NCBI GenBank assembly: GCA_049276515.1 | Contig: JBASWO010000110.1 | Location: forward strand, 1-22,099 | DNA length: 22,099 bases | Source: JAATFY01 sp049276515 | Lineage (GTDB): Bacteria; Pseudomonadota; Alphaproteobacteria; UBA9219 | Reading direction: 5' to 3' | In this document: piece by piece, positions 6,608 through 15,108 of the stretch | How the letters are laid out: each line of letters opens with the position of its first letter | Position numbering within the stretch: position 1 is the stretch's first letter | Translations under genes and position numbers: made by a program | The notes under the pieces: generated by a model | What the model was told of the DNA's origin: nothing | What the model saw: the letters and a program-made list of their open reading frames with translations, nothing else | The model's database searches: none

Positions 6608-7144
6608 TTAGCCAAAAAGTGAGGCTTTTTCGAGCGGTATAGTGGCAAGTGTTCGCATCATGCGATTATCGCGCTCATGTACTTCAAGCTCCGTGATCTC
6701 GCCGGCGACAGAAAAATCTTTGGCATTGAGCTGCGTTGCAAACTGATAGGCTGATGCCCAGCTATCGGCACTCGCAACAGTAACATGGGGAAGATAGGTA
6801 ATATCGCTCCGCATAATAGGCGCAAGTTTGCCAGCATGAAGCTTGCTGTAAAGGCGGGTGATTGCACCACACCCTTGGTCTGGTACTAAAAACACATGAT
6901 AGGCTTCAACTTGCGGGTCTGAGACCACAACTGCAGAGCAAAGTTTAAAAGCAATTTTCTTTACGCCCTTGGCGCGCTTTTTAATCTCATCTGTGAATTC
7001 TTGCGCAGGTAAATCTGATCCCGGAAAAACAAGCGTAATATGGGGTGCACTTTTATCGGGATCACGGGCCGCACGTAGCTTAGCGAGCCACTCACGCTCG
7101 TCGTGTTTGAAAGAGGGCCTTGCAACGACTTCAAGAGATTTCAT
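6608..7144 (-). CDS. 2H phosphoesterase (2'-5' RNA ligase/LigT-like)
   Basis: The 178-residue protein has the two H-x-T motifs that define the 2H phosphoesterase superfamily: PHITLVFP with H35 and T37, and LPHVTVAS with H120 and T122, spaced as expected for the two-lobed fold. Members hydrolyse or form 2',5' or cyclic phosphodiester bonds in RNA or nucleotides; the substrate here cannot be told. The length is normal for the family. Its start overlaps the uppP stop as ATGA (7141-7144), so it is translated from the uppP transcript. Functional coupling with uppP is not obvious and may only reflect shared transcription. Confidence 0.8.
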   Translation of the reverse strand: MKSLEVVARPSFKHDEREWLAKLRAARDPDKSAPHITLVFPGSDLPAQEFTDEIKKRAKGVKKIAFKLCSAVVVSDPQVEAYHVFLVPDQGCGAITRLYSKLHAGKLAPIMRSDITYLPHVTVASADSWASAYQFATQLNAKDFSVAGEITELEVHERDNRMMRTLATIPLEKASLFG

Positions 7145-7929
7145 GAGAGTAAGATAAGCATGAGGATACCAAGCGCAATGCGGTAATAGGCAAAAGGTGT
7201 AAAGCCGTGACGTTCAATATAACCTATGGCCCAACGTACAACAAAAAGGGCTGTTACAAAGGCAACGACGAAGCCCACAATTACGAGTTGAATGCCATCC
7301 ATATTCAAATCCTGCCAGTTTTTATAGATCTGAAAAACTGTGGCGGCGAACATAGTCGGAATGGCCAAGAAAAATGAAAATTCAGCTGCTGCCTTACGCT
7401 CAACACCTAAAAGTAAGGCACCTATAATGGTGGCACCACTCCGCGATGTTCCAGGGACAAGTGCAAGACATTGAAATATGCCAATCTTGAGGCAAAGGGG
7501 AAGGGGAAGTGTTTCTAACTTTTTATAAGAGGCTTTAGGTTTAAAGCGCTCCGCTAAAAGAATAGCTACCCCGCCAATAATGAGTACAATCGAAACTGAA
7601 ATTGGATTGAAAAGATGTTCTTTAATGGTACTGTGAAAGAGGGCGCCTAAAACCATGGCGGGGAGAAAAGCAATCAGGATGCCGCTTACAAAATTGATGT
7701 CGGTTTTTTTGAGAGCAATTGTCCCTTTAAGGGTTGAGAAGAGTTTTTCGCGATAAAGCCAGCAGATCGCCAAAATGGCGCCGAGTTGAATAACAATCTC
7801 AAAGGTTTTACCTTTGGGTCCCTCAAAGCCTAGCAAATCACCAAAAAGAATAAGATGTCCTGTCGATGACACAGGAAGGAATTCTGTCATTCCTTCGATA
7901 ATGCCAAGTATGACGGCTATAAGAAGCAT
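7141..7929 (-). CDS. uppP: undecaprenyl-diphosphatase UppP
   Basis: This is a 262-residue membrane protein of the BacA/UppP family, which removes a phosphate from undecaprenyl diphosphate so the lipid carrier can be reused in peptidoglycan and other surface polymer synthesis; loss or overproduction changes bacitracin sensitivity in known cases. Both signature motifs are present: EGMTEFLPVSSTGH (E12, E16, H25) and PGTSRSGATI (159-168, R163). About eight hydrophobic segments span the length. I chose ATG 7929 because GAGGG lies about 6 nt upstream; TTG 7941 would add four residues. It is complete and of normal size. The 2H phosphoesterase gene follows with an ATGA overlap. Confidence 0.95.
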   Translation of the reverse strand: MLLIAVILGIIEGMTEFLPVSSTGHLILFGDLLGFEGPKGKTFEIVIQLGAILAICWLYREKLFSTLKGTIALKKTDINFVSGILIAFLPAMVLGALFHSTIKEHLFNPISVSIVLIIGGVAILLAERFKPKASYKKLETLPLPLCLKIGIFQCLALVPGTSRSGATIIGALLLGVERKAAAEFSFFLAIPTMFAATVFQIYKNWQDLNMDGIQLVIVGFVVAFVTALFVVRWAIGYIERHGFTPFAYYRIALGILMLILLS

Positions 7930-8057
7930 GAGAACCCTCAATTATATGAATCACTATTCTTTATACCAACCTTACGACTGAGATGATTTTAGGGGTACTA
8001 AATTTATTGCTGAACCTTCCTTAATGAAGCTTGCCATTTAAATCTCGGGAGAAAGAC

Positions 8058-8237
8058 ATGGACCAATATTGCTGGACAAATAGAGACGATGGTGAAGCGG
8101 ATACCAAGAAAGACAAAAACTCGGATACATCACGCAAAGAAGAGACGCCTCAAGACAGGGATGTTGAACAAGAACGTATTATAGACCCACCCTATGAAGG
8201 TGAGGGTGAACTTCCGCCCAAGGATTATCTTGTATAA
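8058..8237 (+). CDS. short acidic hydrophilic protein
   Basis: The 59-residue protein is highly charged, with many Asp, Glu and Lys and a Pro-rich end (PPYEGEGELPPKDYL), and is probably disordered. ATG 8058 is preceded by GGGAGAAAG, a good Shine-Dalgarno; the TTG at 8031 lacks one. There is no signal peptide and only one Cys. I do not recognise it. It diverges from uppP and precedes the DUF4383-like gene by 86 nt on the same strand. The strong ribosome-binding site is the main reason to believe it is translated. Confidence 0.5.
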   Translation: MDQYCWTNRDDGEADTKKDKNSDTSRKEETPQDRDVEQERIIDPPYEGEGELPPKDYLV

Positions 8238-8323
8238 GAGTTAAGAGCTTAGATCGAATCATTGCCGAATCTCGATAGCTTGATAACACTTTGGAACATC
8301 AACATTGTTCCATAGAGGTAATC

Positions 8324-8701
8324 ATGGTGAAGATCGACTTCCGCAACGACACTCAAATGGCCAACATCCTTGGCGCTGTTTTTTTAGCCGTCATGGTTTT
8401 AGCTTTTGTGCCCAATCCCTTGGTTGGTCCTGAAGGTTTCTTTGTCACAAATGCTGCACATGATCTCGTGCATGGTTTGGTCGGTCTTGCTCTCCTTGTC
8501 GGCGCTAAAATGCGCTACGGAAAAGTAACAATCATCGGCGCCGGTATCTTTTATTTGATCGTTGCCATTCTTGGTTATGCCAGCGATAGCCACATGCTGT
8601 TTGGTATGGTTATGGTCAATATGGCTGATCATTACCTCCATATTGTTCTCAGTGCTGCGATGCTCTTTTTGGGCGCTTACGTCAGACCATCAAGACTATA
8701 A
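8324..8701 (+). CDS. DUF4383-like small membrane protein
   Basis: The 125-residue protein has four predicted membrane helices at about 12-30, 46-63, 67-87 and 103-121. The pattern N-A-A-H-D-L-V-H (43-50) at the second helix and A-D-H-Y-L-H (101-106) at the fourth matches the DUF4383 arrangement, where paired histidines lie at helix starts. The function of that family is not known to me. I chose ATG 8324 because GAGG precedes it; an earlier in-frame TTG at 8291 would add 11 residues. It ends just before a very strong intrinsic terminator. Confidence 0.7.
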   Translation: MVKIDFRNDTQMANILGAVFLAVMVLAFVPNPLVGPEGFFVTNAAHDLVHGLVGLALLVGAKMRYGKVTIIGAGIFYLIVAILGYASDSHMLFGMVMVNMADHYLHIVLSAAMLFLGAYVRPSRL

Positions 8702-8719
8702 GTCTAAAGATATAGAGAG

Positions 8720-8765
8720 CTATAGGCTTGGGTTGCTGAAAAGCAGCCTGAGCCTATAGTTTTTT
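8720..8765 (+). terminator. strong intrinsic terminator
   Basis: An 18-bp stem (8720-8737 with 8742-8759, three G-U wobbles) closed by a GAAA tetraloop is followed by six T. It ends the DUF4383-like transcript and faces the convergent gene at 8788. Confidence 0.9.
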
Positions 8766-8787
8766 GCCTAGTACGATCTTGATAATC

Positions 8788-9174
8788 TTAAGCGCTTGGA
8801 GCTGGTTTAGCCGCTGCTCTCCGTGCAAGTTCAGTCAGCGGCATATTGGGTTTTGCAAAACCCATGGTTAGAGCCCATCTCGCATTTCTAAACTCACGTA
8901 CGGCTGCTTTGGCAAATTCATGTCCCATCATTTCTGACACAGCCGGGCTATTGCGAATAAAGTTACTGACCTGGTTAAGTGTAAAAAGAGCTAAAGTTGA
9001 AGGTTTTTCATCCATGCTAAATGCAAATAGAGCCCGCCCATCATCTGTAATGCCGCGAAATAGAGGGAGAGATGAATGGATATTTTCTCCGCGTAAGGCT
9101 GCTTCGATAGCGACGAGCTCAACGCGAGCTCTCATGCTAGGCGTCAGACTTTCAGATGTTAAAACGACTGTCAT
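8788..9174 (-). CDS. hypothetical protein
   Basis: The 128-residue protein is cytoplasmic by appearance, with no signal or membrane segment. The N-terminal part (1-70) alternates helix and strand with ALFAFSMDEKPSTLALFTL; the C-terminal part (70-128) is helical and ends in an Ala-rich basic tail (ELARRAAAKPAPSA). I do not recognise it. ATG 9174 has AAGGGAG with 7-nt spacing, a strong translation signal. It lies 62 nt downstream of the gene ending at 9237 on the same strand and is probably in its operon. Confidence 0.6.
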   Translation of the reverse strand: MTVVLTSESLTPSMRARVELVAIEAALRGENIHSSLPLFRGITDDGRALFAFSMDEKPSTLALFTLNQVSNFIRNSPAVSEMMGHEFAKAAVREFRNARWALTMGFAKPNMPLTELARRAAAKPAPSA

Positions 9175-9236
9175 GATATTCTCCCTTACTATTAACGCAC
9201 TCTACCAATGCTCATAAGCTGTGTCAGCTGATTAAA

Positions 9237-9986
9237 TTATAACTGTGGCGTGTCTCGTCTAAAATTGAATATACCTGCTCCACGTTGAAATGTACGAGGG
9301 AGAGGCTTCTCATCCGTATTAATGGATGGGCAATGCCAGGATTGTCCCACATCTATGATGAGTTGATAGGTGGGCATTTCCACCAAGCGTCCTGCACTTG
9401 CCGCCCATTGATTAACCTCTGCAATCACATTCGTATCGCCATATTCACCAATGACAACACAATCATGGTTCCTTCGGGGAAAGTTGGGTGGCATAGCTCC
9501 TCGAAGTAGCTTCATGGGGAATGCATTGGTAATAAATGAGACAACGGGGGCTGGATCACGATGCCATAGATGTGCTGCAAATTGTGGTTCACCTGGTTTA
9601 ACTTTATTTTTCTTGTTCTCAAAGGAAGGTTCGTCGATCAGCTCACCAAATGCATCTTTTAGAAAAGTTCGCGCCATGCGTTTTACTTTTCCTATACGCC
9701 CGCAATCGAAATCTTTTCTCTGTGCGTCTGTGAGGGAAATACCTGTATCAAACTCAAACTCTGGAGGCTCTTCTTGTTTCCAAAGATCGTGACCTGCCAA
9801 AATACGATGGATTTCGGCTAACCCATCGGGTGTTTCACCCACAGCAGTCCTAACATCGTGTTCAGCCTCATATTTGCGAACAACAATCTCACGCCAGGCT
9901 TCCAGATTTTCTGCGCTGACTTCTCGCCATTGTTTGACAACAGATCGAATGGGTATGAGATCACCATAGGGAATAATGATATTCAT
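9237..9986 (-). CDS. hypothetical protein, possibly 2-oxoglutarate/Fe oxygenase-like
   Basis: The 249-residue soluble protein has no family I can name with confidence. Its C-terminal half has a residue pattern compatible with the double-stranded beta-helix oxygenases: H142-x-D144 in HLWHRDPAP, a distal H218 in SWHCPSIN, and arginines at 231 and 235 after it, with beta-like stretches VVSFITNAF and YQLIIDVG between. In that superfamily the H-x-D...H triad binds iron and the Arg binds 2-oxoglutarate. Spacing fits loosely; no fold search was possible. The N-terminal half (1-110) is helical and charged. ATG 9986 has only a weak GGA upstream. It is probably cotranscribed with the gene ending at 8788. 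Confidence 0.55.
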   Translation of the reverse strand: MNIIIPYGDLIPIRSVVKQWREVSAENLEAWREIVVRKYEAEHDVRTAVGETPDGLAEIHRILAGHDLWKQEEPPEFEFDTGISLTDAQRKDFDCGRIGKVKRMARTFLKDAFGELIDEPSFENKKNKVKPGEPQFAAHLWHRDPAPVVSFITNAFPMKLLRGAMPPNFPRRNHDCVVIGEYGDTNVIAEVNQWAASAGRLVEMPTYQLIIDVGQSWHCPSINTDEKPLPRTFQRGAGIFNFRRDTPQL

Positions 9987-10116
9987 AAAATGTATTCCAA
10001 AAATATTCGGCTGCTAGACTGTTAAAAATAGAGTACACTCAATATGAGTTTGCTTAAGCGCTAATCATGCAACCTATTGGCTTCCATGATTATATAGAAC
10101 AGCAGAAAAATATATC

Positions 10117-10806
10117 TCAAGCCGCCTTGGGTGATGTGCCTTTGCGGCGTTGGGCGACAGCTAGTTCGGCGCTTCGCTTATCAATTAAACCACGAGCAAT
10201 TTTAGCGCTTAAGTCACCCATCAGCTTCATAATTGGTTCCAATGCAGCTGGATTGCCGCCGCTACGAAGTGGAGGCAAGGCTTTATCAAATTTACTCGAC
10301 ATAAGCTCCGCAGCGGGTAGCAGATGACGGGCAATGAGCATGATGTGCGTACTATCATTTTGATCGAAATCAACGCCAGCACGAAGTGAGCGAACGGCAT
10401 GCATAGCAAGCATGAGGGCAGTGAAATTATGATCAGCAAGAGAGGCTGTATAGAGGCCAGCAAATTTACTGTAATCTTTAAAGCCTTCTGGTAGGGGGCC
10501 AAACTTAATTTGGTCTTGAGCGACCCAGCGGCCACCCTCTTTATAGTTGGCATCGAAATCATCATGATTACCAGCAAAGGCATAGAACTGAACGTCACTA
10601 TCTTCGTGGCTAACATTCGCTATGATAATTTTGGATAGATCTTTGATCAATCCTTTTGGAAGTGAGTTTTCCCAATCAGGATTCGTTGCTGTCTCGGAGT
10701 CAAAAAACTCTAAAAAATTTACATCTGTTGGGCTTTTGCTCGGGATAACGAAAAAAGAGCAAGTGCCATCTTTGTTAACCATAATAGGAAGCGCAAGAAT
10801 AATCAT
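10117..10806 (-). CDS. hypothetical protein
   Basis: The 229-residue soluble protein is not recognised. The N-terminal half looks like a mixed alpha/beta domain (MIILALPIMV, TCSFFVIPS, KIIIANVSH, VQFYAFAGN); the second half is helical, with ALMLAMHAVRSLRAG, HIMLIARHLLPAAELM and a basic C-terminus RRKGTSPKAA. I chose ATG 10806 because GAGG lies 7 nt upstream; the alternative start at 10821 would put codons over this site. It diverges from the 818-aa gene at 10916 across a 109-nt space with a TTGACA box, so the two may be coregulated. Confidence 0.6.
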   Translation of the reverse strand: MIILALPIMVNKDGTCSFFVIPSKSPTDVNFLEFFDSETATNPDWENSLPKGLIKDLSKIIIANVSHEDSDVQFYAFAGNHDDFDANYKEGGRWVAQDQIKFGPLPEGFKDYSKFAGLYTASLADHNFTALMLAMHAVRSLRAGVDFDQNDSTHIMLIARHLLPAAELMSSKFDKALPPLRSGGNPAALEPIMKLMGDLSAKIARGLIDKRSAELAVAQRRKGTSPKAA

Positions 10807-10915
10807 AAATTCCTCTAGCAAATAAAGCGAGTGTTTATCGACTTGTTACGCAATAAGAGCCCATGATAGGTAGTGTCAAGTTATTTGCGCAAACATTAAT
10901 ATTAAAATGTAAATT
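10807..10915. promoter_or_regulatory. divergent promoter region
   Basis: The space between two divergent unknown genes has, on the minus strand, TTGACA at 10879-10874 and a weak -10 (TATTGC or TTATTG) 17-18 nt on. A 10-bp palindrome, TTTGCGCAAA at 10884-10893, lies just upstream of that -35 and could be an operator for both genes. No Shine-Dalgarno is visible for the plus-strand gene. Confidence 0.35.
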
Positions 10916-13372
10916 ATGCTTTCAGAACCGTTACCTAATGATCTTGTGCGTAATCCGCCATGGCCCGGAACTATCTATACCTGGCCCATCAACGAAGCTT
11001 TTTTGGCAATCTTAAATGATGCAGAAGAGCGTCTCCGCGAACTTGGCTATATCATCAAATACGGAACAGAGATTAATTTTAGAGTGCATAACCATCCGGG
11101 AGCCGAGAAGCTTCGCAAAGCTCTTGGGTCTTTTTATCCCTACTGGCGTCTAGCTTGTCGCGAACAGTTTGAGCGAAATTTTGAGCTGTCTGATCCAAGC
11201 ATCCCTTACGCTGATAGAGCTCGAGCGGTTTATGAAGAACTCGAGATGTTAGCTGAATATCGTGCACGTGGTGGTGGCCAGTCGGATCATGAGGCATGGC
11301 TTAATAACTGGGAGATGGCAAAGCGTTTTTATGCTGATGCGGCAAGAAACGTCAAATCACCTAAGGTACAACTCGCTCAAAAAGATTTTATGATCTCTGC
11401 ATTGCATCTCTTGCCCCAAAGCCGAGGTGGTATCGATGGGATCATTGAACAACGCTTTGCGAGTGAGCATTACGGTTTTGGTTGGTGGGATGGCAAGAAT
11501 ACACTTGAGCTCCGCAACGTGCCGGTTGAAGGCTTTCATAAAACAATTGAAAATAGTCATTATGTTCAATGGCGCGTGAAACAAGCGTGCGAACAATTTG
11601 GTCTCATTCTCTCTCCAAACTCACAGCTTATGCAACTTCATTTCAGCCTTTGGCGGGTAAGCGATGGCATTAATATTATGGCCTCTGAAGAAAAGAAAGA
11701 TATTGAAGTGCGTAAACAATTGGCCCGCGCTTTCTATGAGCTCTTTGAAGCCCGGCCCCTTAGTTTTCTCTCGCGTGCCTTTAATGATAGTCCTGTAAAT
11801 AATAATGCACCTTTTCTGGGTTCTTCACGTGCCAGCGCGGTTCGCACCTGTGAAGATAATTGGGAATTAAGGTTATTACATGCGCCCGGCGGCACTACGC
11901 ACTTAGCGAGAGATATTCATTTTATTCTGACGGCTGCCGTTAATGCTCTGCGCCCTGAGGAAGAAAAGGATGCTGCTATCCAACCTATAAGACAGCTTTT
12001 AGGATATTACCCATCGCATCATAAGGCAATCGACGTCATCAAGCGCGCGCGTGTAGAGCCTGATGAGTTGCGTGTGAATTGTCCGTTTGTTTCCTGTGTT
12101 GAAGGGGGTTACGTAAAAGATAATCAGATTGTCGTGCCCTTGATGGTCATACACTTTAATTTAGAGGTTCTGCTGGAAAAAATTGGAAAAGGTAACGTCG
12201 ATCTTTTCAGTTTCATGCCAAGAGTGGGGCGTCATCAAGATGCCATTTATAACCTCACTCATGCCGAGGCGTGGAAAGAGGTTTTTGGTAAGCTTCGTAT
12301 TACAGATCAAGGCACCCTCGATGCCTCAGCACTGCATCCTGAGCTTGCACAATTTTTTGCCGGCATTTGCATCGCTTCCTATAAATCAGATGTCTATATG
12401 GGCGAAGATTCTGTCGTTACGCAGCCTAATCGATTTAGCTTCAATGATCATATGTTGGTCCGCGCTTTTGCTGATGGGCTCATGGGAGAGGGAATAGGTC
12501 CTGCGGAAGCACAACAAGAAATTTACGGCTTTATTGCTGATCGGATGCAAAGGCTCAATCCTGATGAGGTGGGTAAATATCTGTCAAAACTGGCTGAGGT
12601 GGTTGCGACAACGGATATAACGGGCGCTTTTTTACGCGTCAGTGAAGCAGATTTAGAAAAGCCAGATTATGTGTTGCGAGCGATCAATCGCATCATTCAA
12701 GATTCTGTAGGCTATTCGCTCGATGAACGCATTATGAGCCAGGCTCATGACCTGTTTAGAAATGTGCGCTGTGATGAAGTAGATATTTTGGCATCACTCA
12801 TTTCTTATCAGGATAACATCCGAACTGCATTGCCTCAGCTGAAGAATTATCACAGAAGAAACAGGAATTTCTATGTAAGGCTCTATGAGGAGATGGATCC
12901 TGTTCGTTTTGCGCAATTTGAATATCTCAGCACAATGCTTGTTGAGAAAGGAACGGGTTGGTGTGTTGCACTCCTCAAAGTTACTGAAGGCTATCACACG
13001 GAAGATAATATCAATAAATATGGCGACATAGCGAATGCATTGGGCGCAAATATCGCTCGAAGTCTTGTACTTGTTTTTAGTGCCCTTGAGCCTGATGAAG
13101 AGAAAAGAGCGCAGATCTTAAAAAGTTATCTAGAAGAAGTGCCCGATAAACTGGATCCGGAACGTCTGACAGAAATTCATATGCCGCTTGTTTCTCTCGC
13201 CAGATCGGCGGGCGCTGTGTTTCCAGACAAAGCCGGCTTCTTACATTTTATGCTGGCAGAATATATAGAAGGTTTGCGCACAGCGATTGAAGAAATGATC
13301 CCGCCACTTCTCAGAGATCAATCACCGATCTCTACTTTACGTAGCCAAGCGCTCATGGCTCTTCAGTCTTAA
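10916..13372 (+). CDS. 818-aa orphan protein, faint carboxylate-amine ligase resemblance
   Basis: This large soluble protein has no signal peptide or membrane helix and no family I can assign. The first ~345 residues show, in order, short motifs like those of the glutamine-synthetase/glutamate-cysteine-ligase fold: YGTEINFRV (49-57), a G-x-E-x-x-F start; WDGKNTLELR (191-200); LHFSLW (241-246), like the H-x-x-S/L step; NWELRLLHAPGGTTH (315-329), an E-x-R with a Gly turn; then a long helix. This is only a hint: spacing and key residues need a profile search. Residues about 385-818 are mainly helical. ATG 10916 has no Shine-Dalgarno and an AT-rich leader. It diverges from the gene at 10806 and converges on the Clp N-domain gene at 13399. 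Confidence 0.75.
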   Translation: MLSEPLPNDLVRNPPWPGTIYTWPINEAFLAILNDAEERLRELGYIIKYGTEINFRVHNHPGAEKLRKALGSFYPYWRLACREQFERNFELSDPSIPYADRARAVYEELEMLAEYRARGGGQSDHEAWLNNWEMAKRFYADAARNVKSPKVQLAQKDFMISALHLLPQSRGGIDGIIEQRFASEHYGFGWWDGKNTLELRNVPVEGFHKTIENSHYVQWRVKQACEQFGLILSPNSQLMQLHFSLWRVSDGINIMASEEKKDIEVRKQLARAFYELFEARPLSFLSRAFNDSPVNNNAPFLGSSRASAVRTCEDNWELRLLHAPGGTTHLARDIHFILTAAVNALRPEEEKDAAIQPIRQLLGYYPSHHKAIDVIKRARVEPDELRVNCPFVSCVEGGYVKDNQIVVPLMVIHFNLEVLLEKIGKGNVDLFSFMPRVGRHQDAIYNLTHAEAWKEVFGKLRITDQGTLDASALHPELAQFFAGICIASYKSDVYMGEDSVVTQPNRFSFNDHMLVRAFADGLMGEGIGPAEAQQEIYGFIADRMQRLNPDEVGKYLSKLAEVVATTDITGAFLRVSEADLEKPDYVLRAINRIIQDSVGYSLDERIMSQAHDLFRNVRCDEVDILASLISYQDNIRTALPQLKNYHRRNRNFYVRLYEEMDPVRFAQFEYLSTMLVEKGTGWCVALLKVTEGYHTEDNINKYGDIANALGANIARSLVLVFSALEPDEEKRAQILKSYLEEVPDKLDPERLTEIHMPLVSLARSAGAVFPDKAGFLHFMLAEYIEGLRTAIEEMIPPLLRDQSPISTLRSQALMALQS

Positions 13373-13398
13373 TTTTTGTTTTGTTCTTAATTTTTGGA

Positions 13399-14349
13399 TT
13401 AACTGCTAAGCCCTGTTGGTGGAGTGACAGCAGGTGCAGCAAAGCCGTTTCTTTCAGGCGCTAGCACGCGATTAGCTTGAATAGACGTTAATCCCAAAGC
13501 TGCTTTGAAGGAATCCAACTTATCACGCTTAAGTGCAAAAAGAGTTTCATGTCCGTTTTGCTGAATAATAATACCCTCATGATCAAGAATGACTTGCTGG
13601 ATTTTCAAAATTTCTTTTTGAACAGTAGGATTTTGAGCCGTCAAAGTTGCCAATACTGAAGCATCCAGAGATTGTCTTGGCTCATCGGTTCTTTTGCCAA
13701 AAGGCATAACGATTTGCCATGCCGTAGAAAGCCATTCATTGGCTTCTCTATCTTCGAGAGATGTGGCGAGTACAAACTCAATGTAATCATCGGGAGATGC
13801 AGAGTCGATCACTGCCTGCCAGCGCTGAGGGGTATCTGCCCAGAGTTCTTCTCTGGTTGGAGGCTCGGGCGTGGGTGCAACTTCAACCAATGGCTTTCTG
13901 GCAATTCCATGAGCGACGAAATTGACAGCGTCAAAACGTGTCATATCTTGTTCTTGAAGATAATAGACTGCGTGGCTTTCCCGCATTGAGAAAATCGCTA
14001 CTAAAACATTCGCACCTGTTATGACATCACGTGCAGCGGACATGACATGAATGCGGGCACGTTCAATTGTATCATGAAAGGCTTTGGTAGGTGTGGGAAT
14101 AACGGCTGCATCCACGGCTACGTCTTTGGCAAGGAGAGATTTTTCATTCTCAAGAAATGCAGTGACGTTTGATTTTAAAATGCCAGGATCCACATCACAG
14201 GCGCGAAGAACAGCAAGTGCATCTTGATCTTCTATCAAGGCAAGCAATAAATGTTCGAGAGTTATATGTTCATGCTTGAATGAGGTGGCTAGCTCTTTGG
14301 CGCGCTCAATAGTTTTTCCAAGCTCTTCAGAATTAGAAACAGTTGTCAT
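13399..14349 (-). CDS. ClpA N-domain protein without AAA+ ATPase
   Basis: Residues 1-150 of this 316-residue protein match the double Clp_N repeat of ClpA: ERAKELATSFKHEHITLEHLLLAL within 15-38, LRACDVD (48-54), TGANVLVAIFSMRESHAVYYL (111-131) and RFDAVNFVAHGI (138-149). In ClpA this domain docks substrates and the adaptor ClpS. The AAA+ domains should follow, but there is no Walker A or B; instead residues 165-316 are a domain I cannot place (PQRWQAVIDSASPDDYIEF, STAWQIVMPF). It is therefore a separate protein, not a simple truncation. I chose ATG 14349 (AGG 7 nt upstream) over ATG 14367. It could act as an adaptor, decoy or delivery factor for Clp; that is inference. Confidence 0.75.
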   Translation of the reverse strand: MTTVSNSEELGKTIERAKELATSFKHEHITLEHLLLALIEDQDALAVLRACDVDPGILKSNVTAFLENEKSLLAKDVAVDAAVIPTPTKAFHDTIERARIHVMSAARDVITGANVLVAIFSMRESHAVYYLQEQDMTRFDAVNFVAHGIARKPLVEVAPTPEPPTREELWADTPQRWQAVIDSASPDDYIEFVLATSLEDREANEWLSTAWQIVMPFGKRTDEPRQSLDASVLATLTAQNPTVQKEILKIQQVILDHEGIIIQQNGHETLFALKRDKLDSFKAALGLTSIQANRVLAPERNGFAAPAVTPPTGLSS

Positions 14350-14541
14350 AAAAATACCTATTATCATTTTGTGCTTATGCGCTGACTGTTAGGCAAAATA
14401 ATTGCCGTGTCAATTCAAGAGAAGGGACGATTCTGCTACGTCAGGATTATCTATTAACCATAATATTGGTTGACTTGACCCCGCATAGAGTCCTCTGCTT
14501 GGATGTGTTAGGATTTGATACATTTGAATGGGGAATGAGCT
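14350..14541. promoter_or_regulatory. divergent region with TTGACA box and inverted repeat
   Basis: Upstream of the Clp N-domain gene, on the minus strand, TTGACA occupies 14413-14408. An inverted repeat GGCAA-AATAA-TTGCC (14392-14406) lies right after it, where a repressor would overlap the promoter. On the plus strand two overlapping -35-like boxes (TTGACT 14470, TTGACC 14475) precede the gene at 14542, with no good -10 visible. Confidence 0.3.
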
Positions 14542-14955
14542 ATGAGCAATACAGCCAAGCCAACTAATTATCTAAAACTCACAAATGACGAGCTGAATAC
14601 AAGGCGACTGATCGAAAAGGGTTTCTATACAGGCGCAACTGTTACAGCTACGGCCGTGGTCGCTTTATTGGCAACTGATCAGGAATCAATTCCAAAACTG
14701 TTATTCTCGGCTGCTGCTTTAATTGTTGGCGGCGCCACTGGAAAATGGCTGAAAGATCGTGAGCGTACCAAAGCTATTCAGGCAAGAGCGCAAATGATCG
14801 TGAGCCAATATAGTCGAACCGGCCTTGCAGAACAAACCGACAGAATTTTCCTGGCAAATGATATGATGGTCCTTGCCGAACATAAGGGGTTTTTGTCACC
14901 AAAGACTCCCAAACCAAAACCACAACCCGCTTATGGTATGGGGCAACAAATTTAA
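14542..14955 (+). CDS. two-TM membrane protein, unknown function
   Basis: The 137-residue protein has a polar N-terminus (1-26) and two hydrophobic helices at about 27-44 and 53-70, rich in Ala, Val and Gly. A basic stretch WLKDRERTKAIQARAQ (69-84), a soluble helical part and a Pro/Lys tail (KTPKPKPQPAYGMG) follow. It resembles many small inner-membrane proteins and no named family. ATG 14542 has GGGGAATGAG upstream with imperfect spacing. It diverges from the Clp N-domain gene and points toward the repeat-protein gene, so it may be a stand-alone unit. Confidence 0.6.
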   Translation: MSNTAKPTNYLKLTNDELNTRRLIEKGFYTGATVTATAVVALLATDQESIPKLLFSAAALIVGGATGKWLKDRERTKAIQARAQMIVSQYSRTGLAEQTDRIFLANDMMVLAEHKGFLSPKTPKPKPQPAYGMGQQI

Positions 14956-15108
14956 TTACTTCAGGGGGAGATAAGTGTTTTCCTCCACGCTATGTGCGAT
15001 AAGCCATTCGTAATTTATCCAGGCTCATTGTTTTTAGGTCGTATCGTGGCTCTGAGGAGCTGCCAATTAGAATAAGTAAATCCTACAATTATTTTTTGTA
15101 ATAACTAT

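Noticed and set aside
8292..8310. GGAACA...TGTTCC symmetry as a LexA/SOS box
   Set aside because: The alphaproteobacterial box is a direct repeat GTTC-N7-GTTC; this is an inverted repeat with different spacing upstream of a membrane protein gene.
9451..9792. Plus-strand frames inside the minus-strand gene at 9237-9986
   Set aside because: No ribosome-binding site and no protein-like composition; they are shadows of the real gene.
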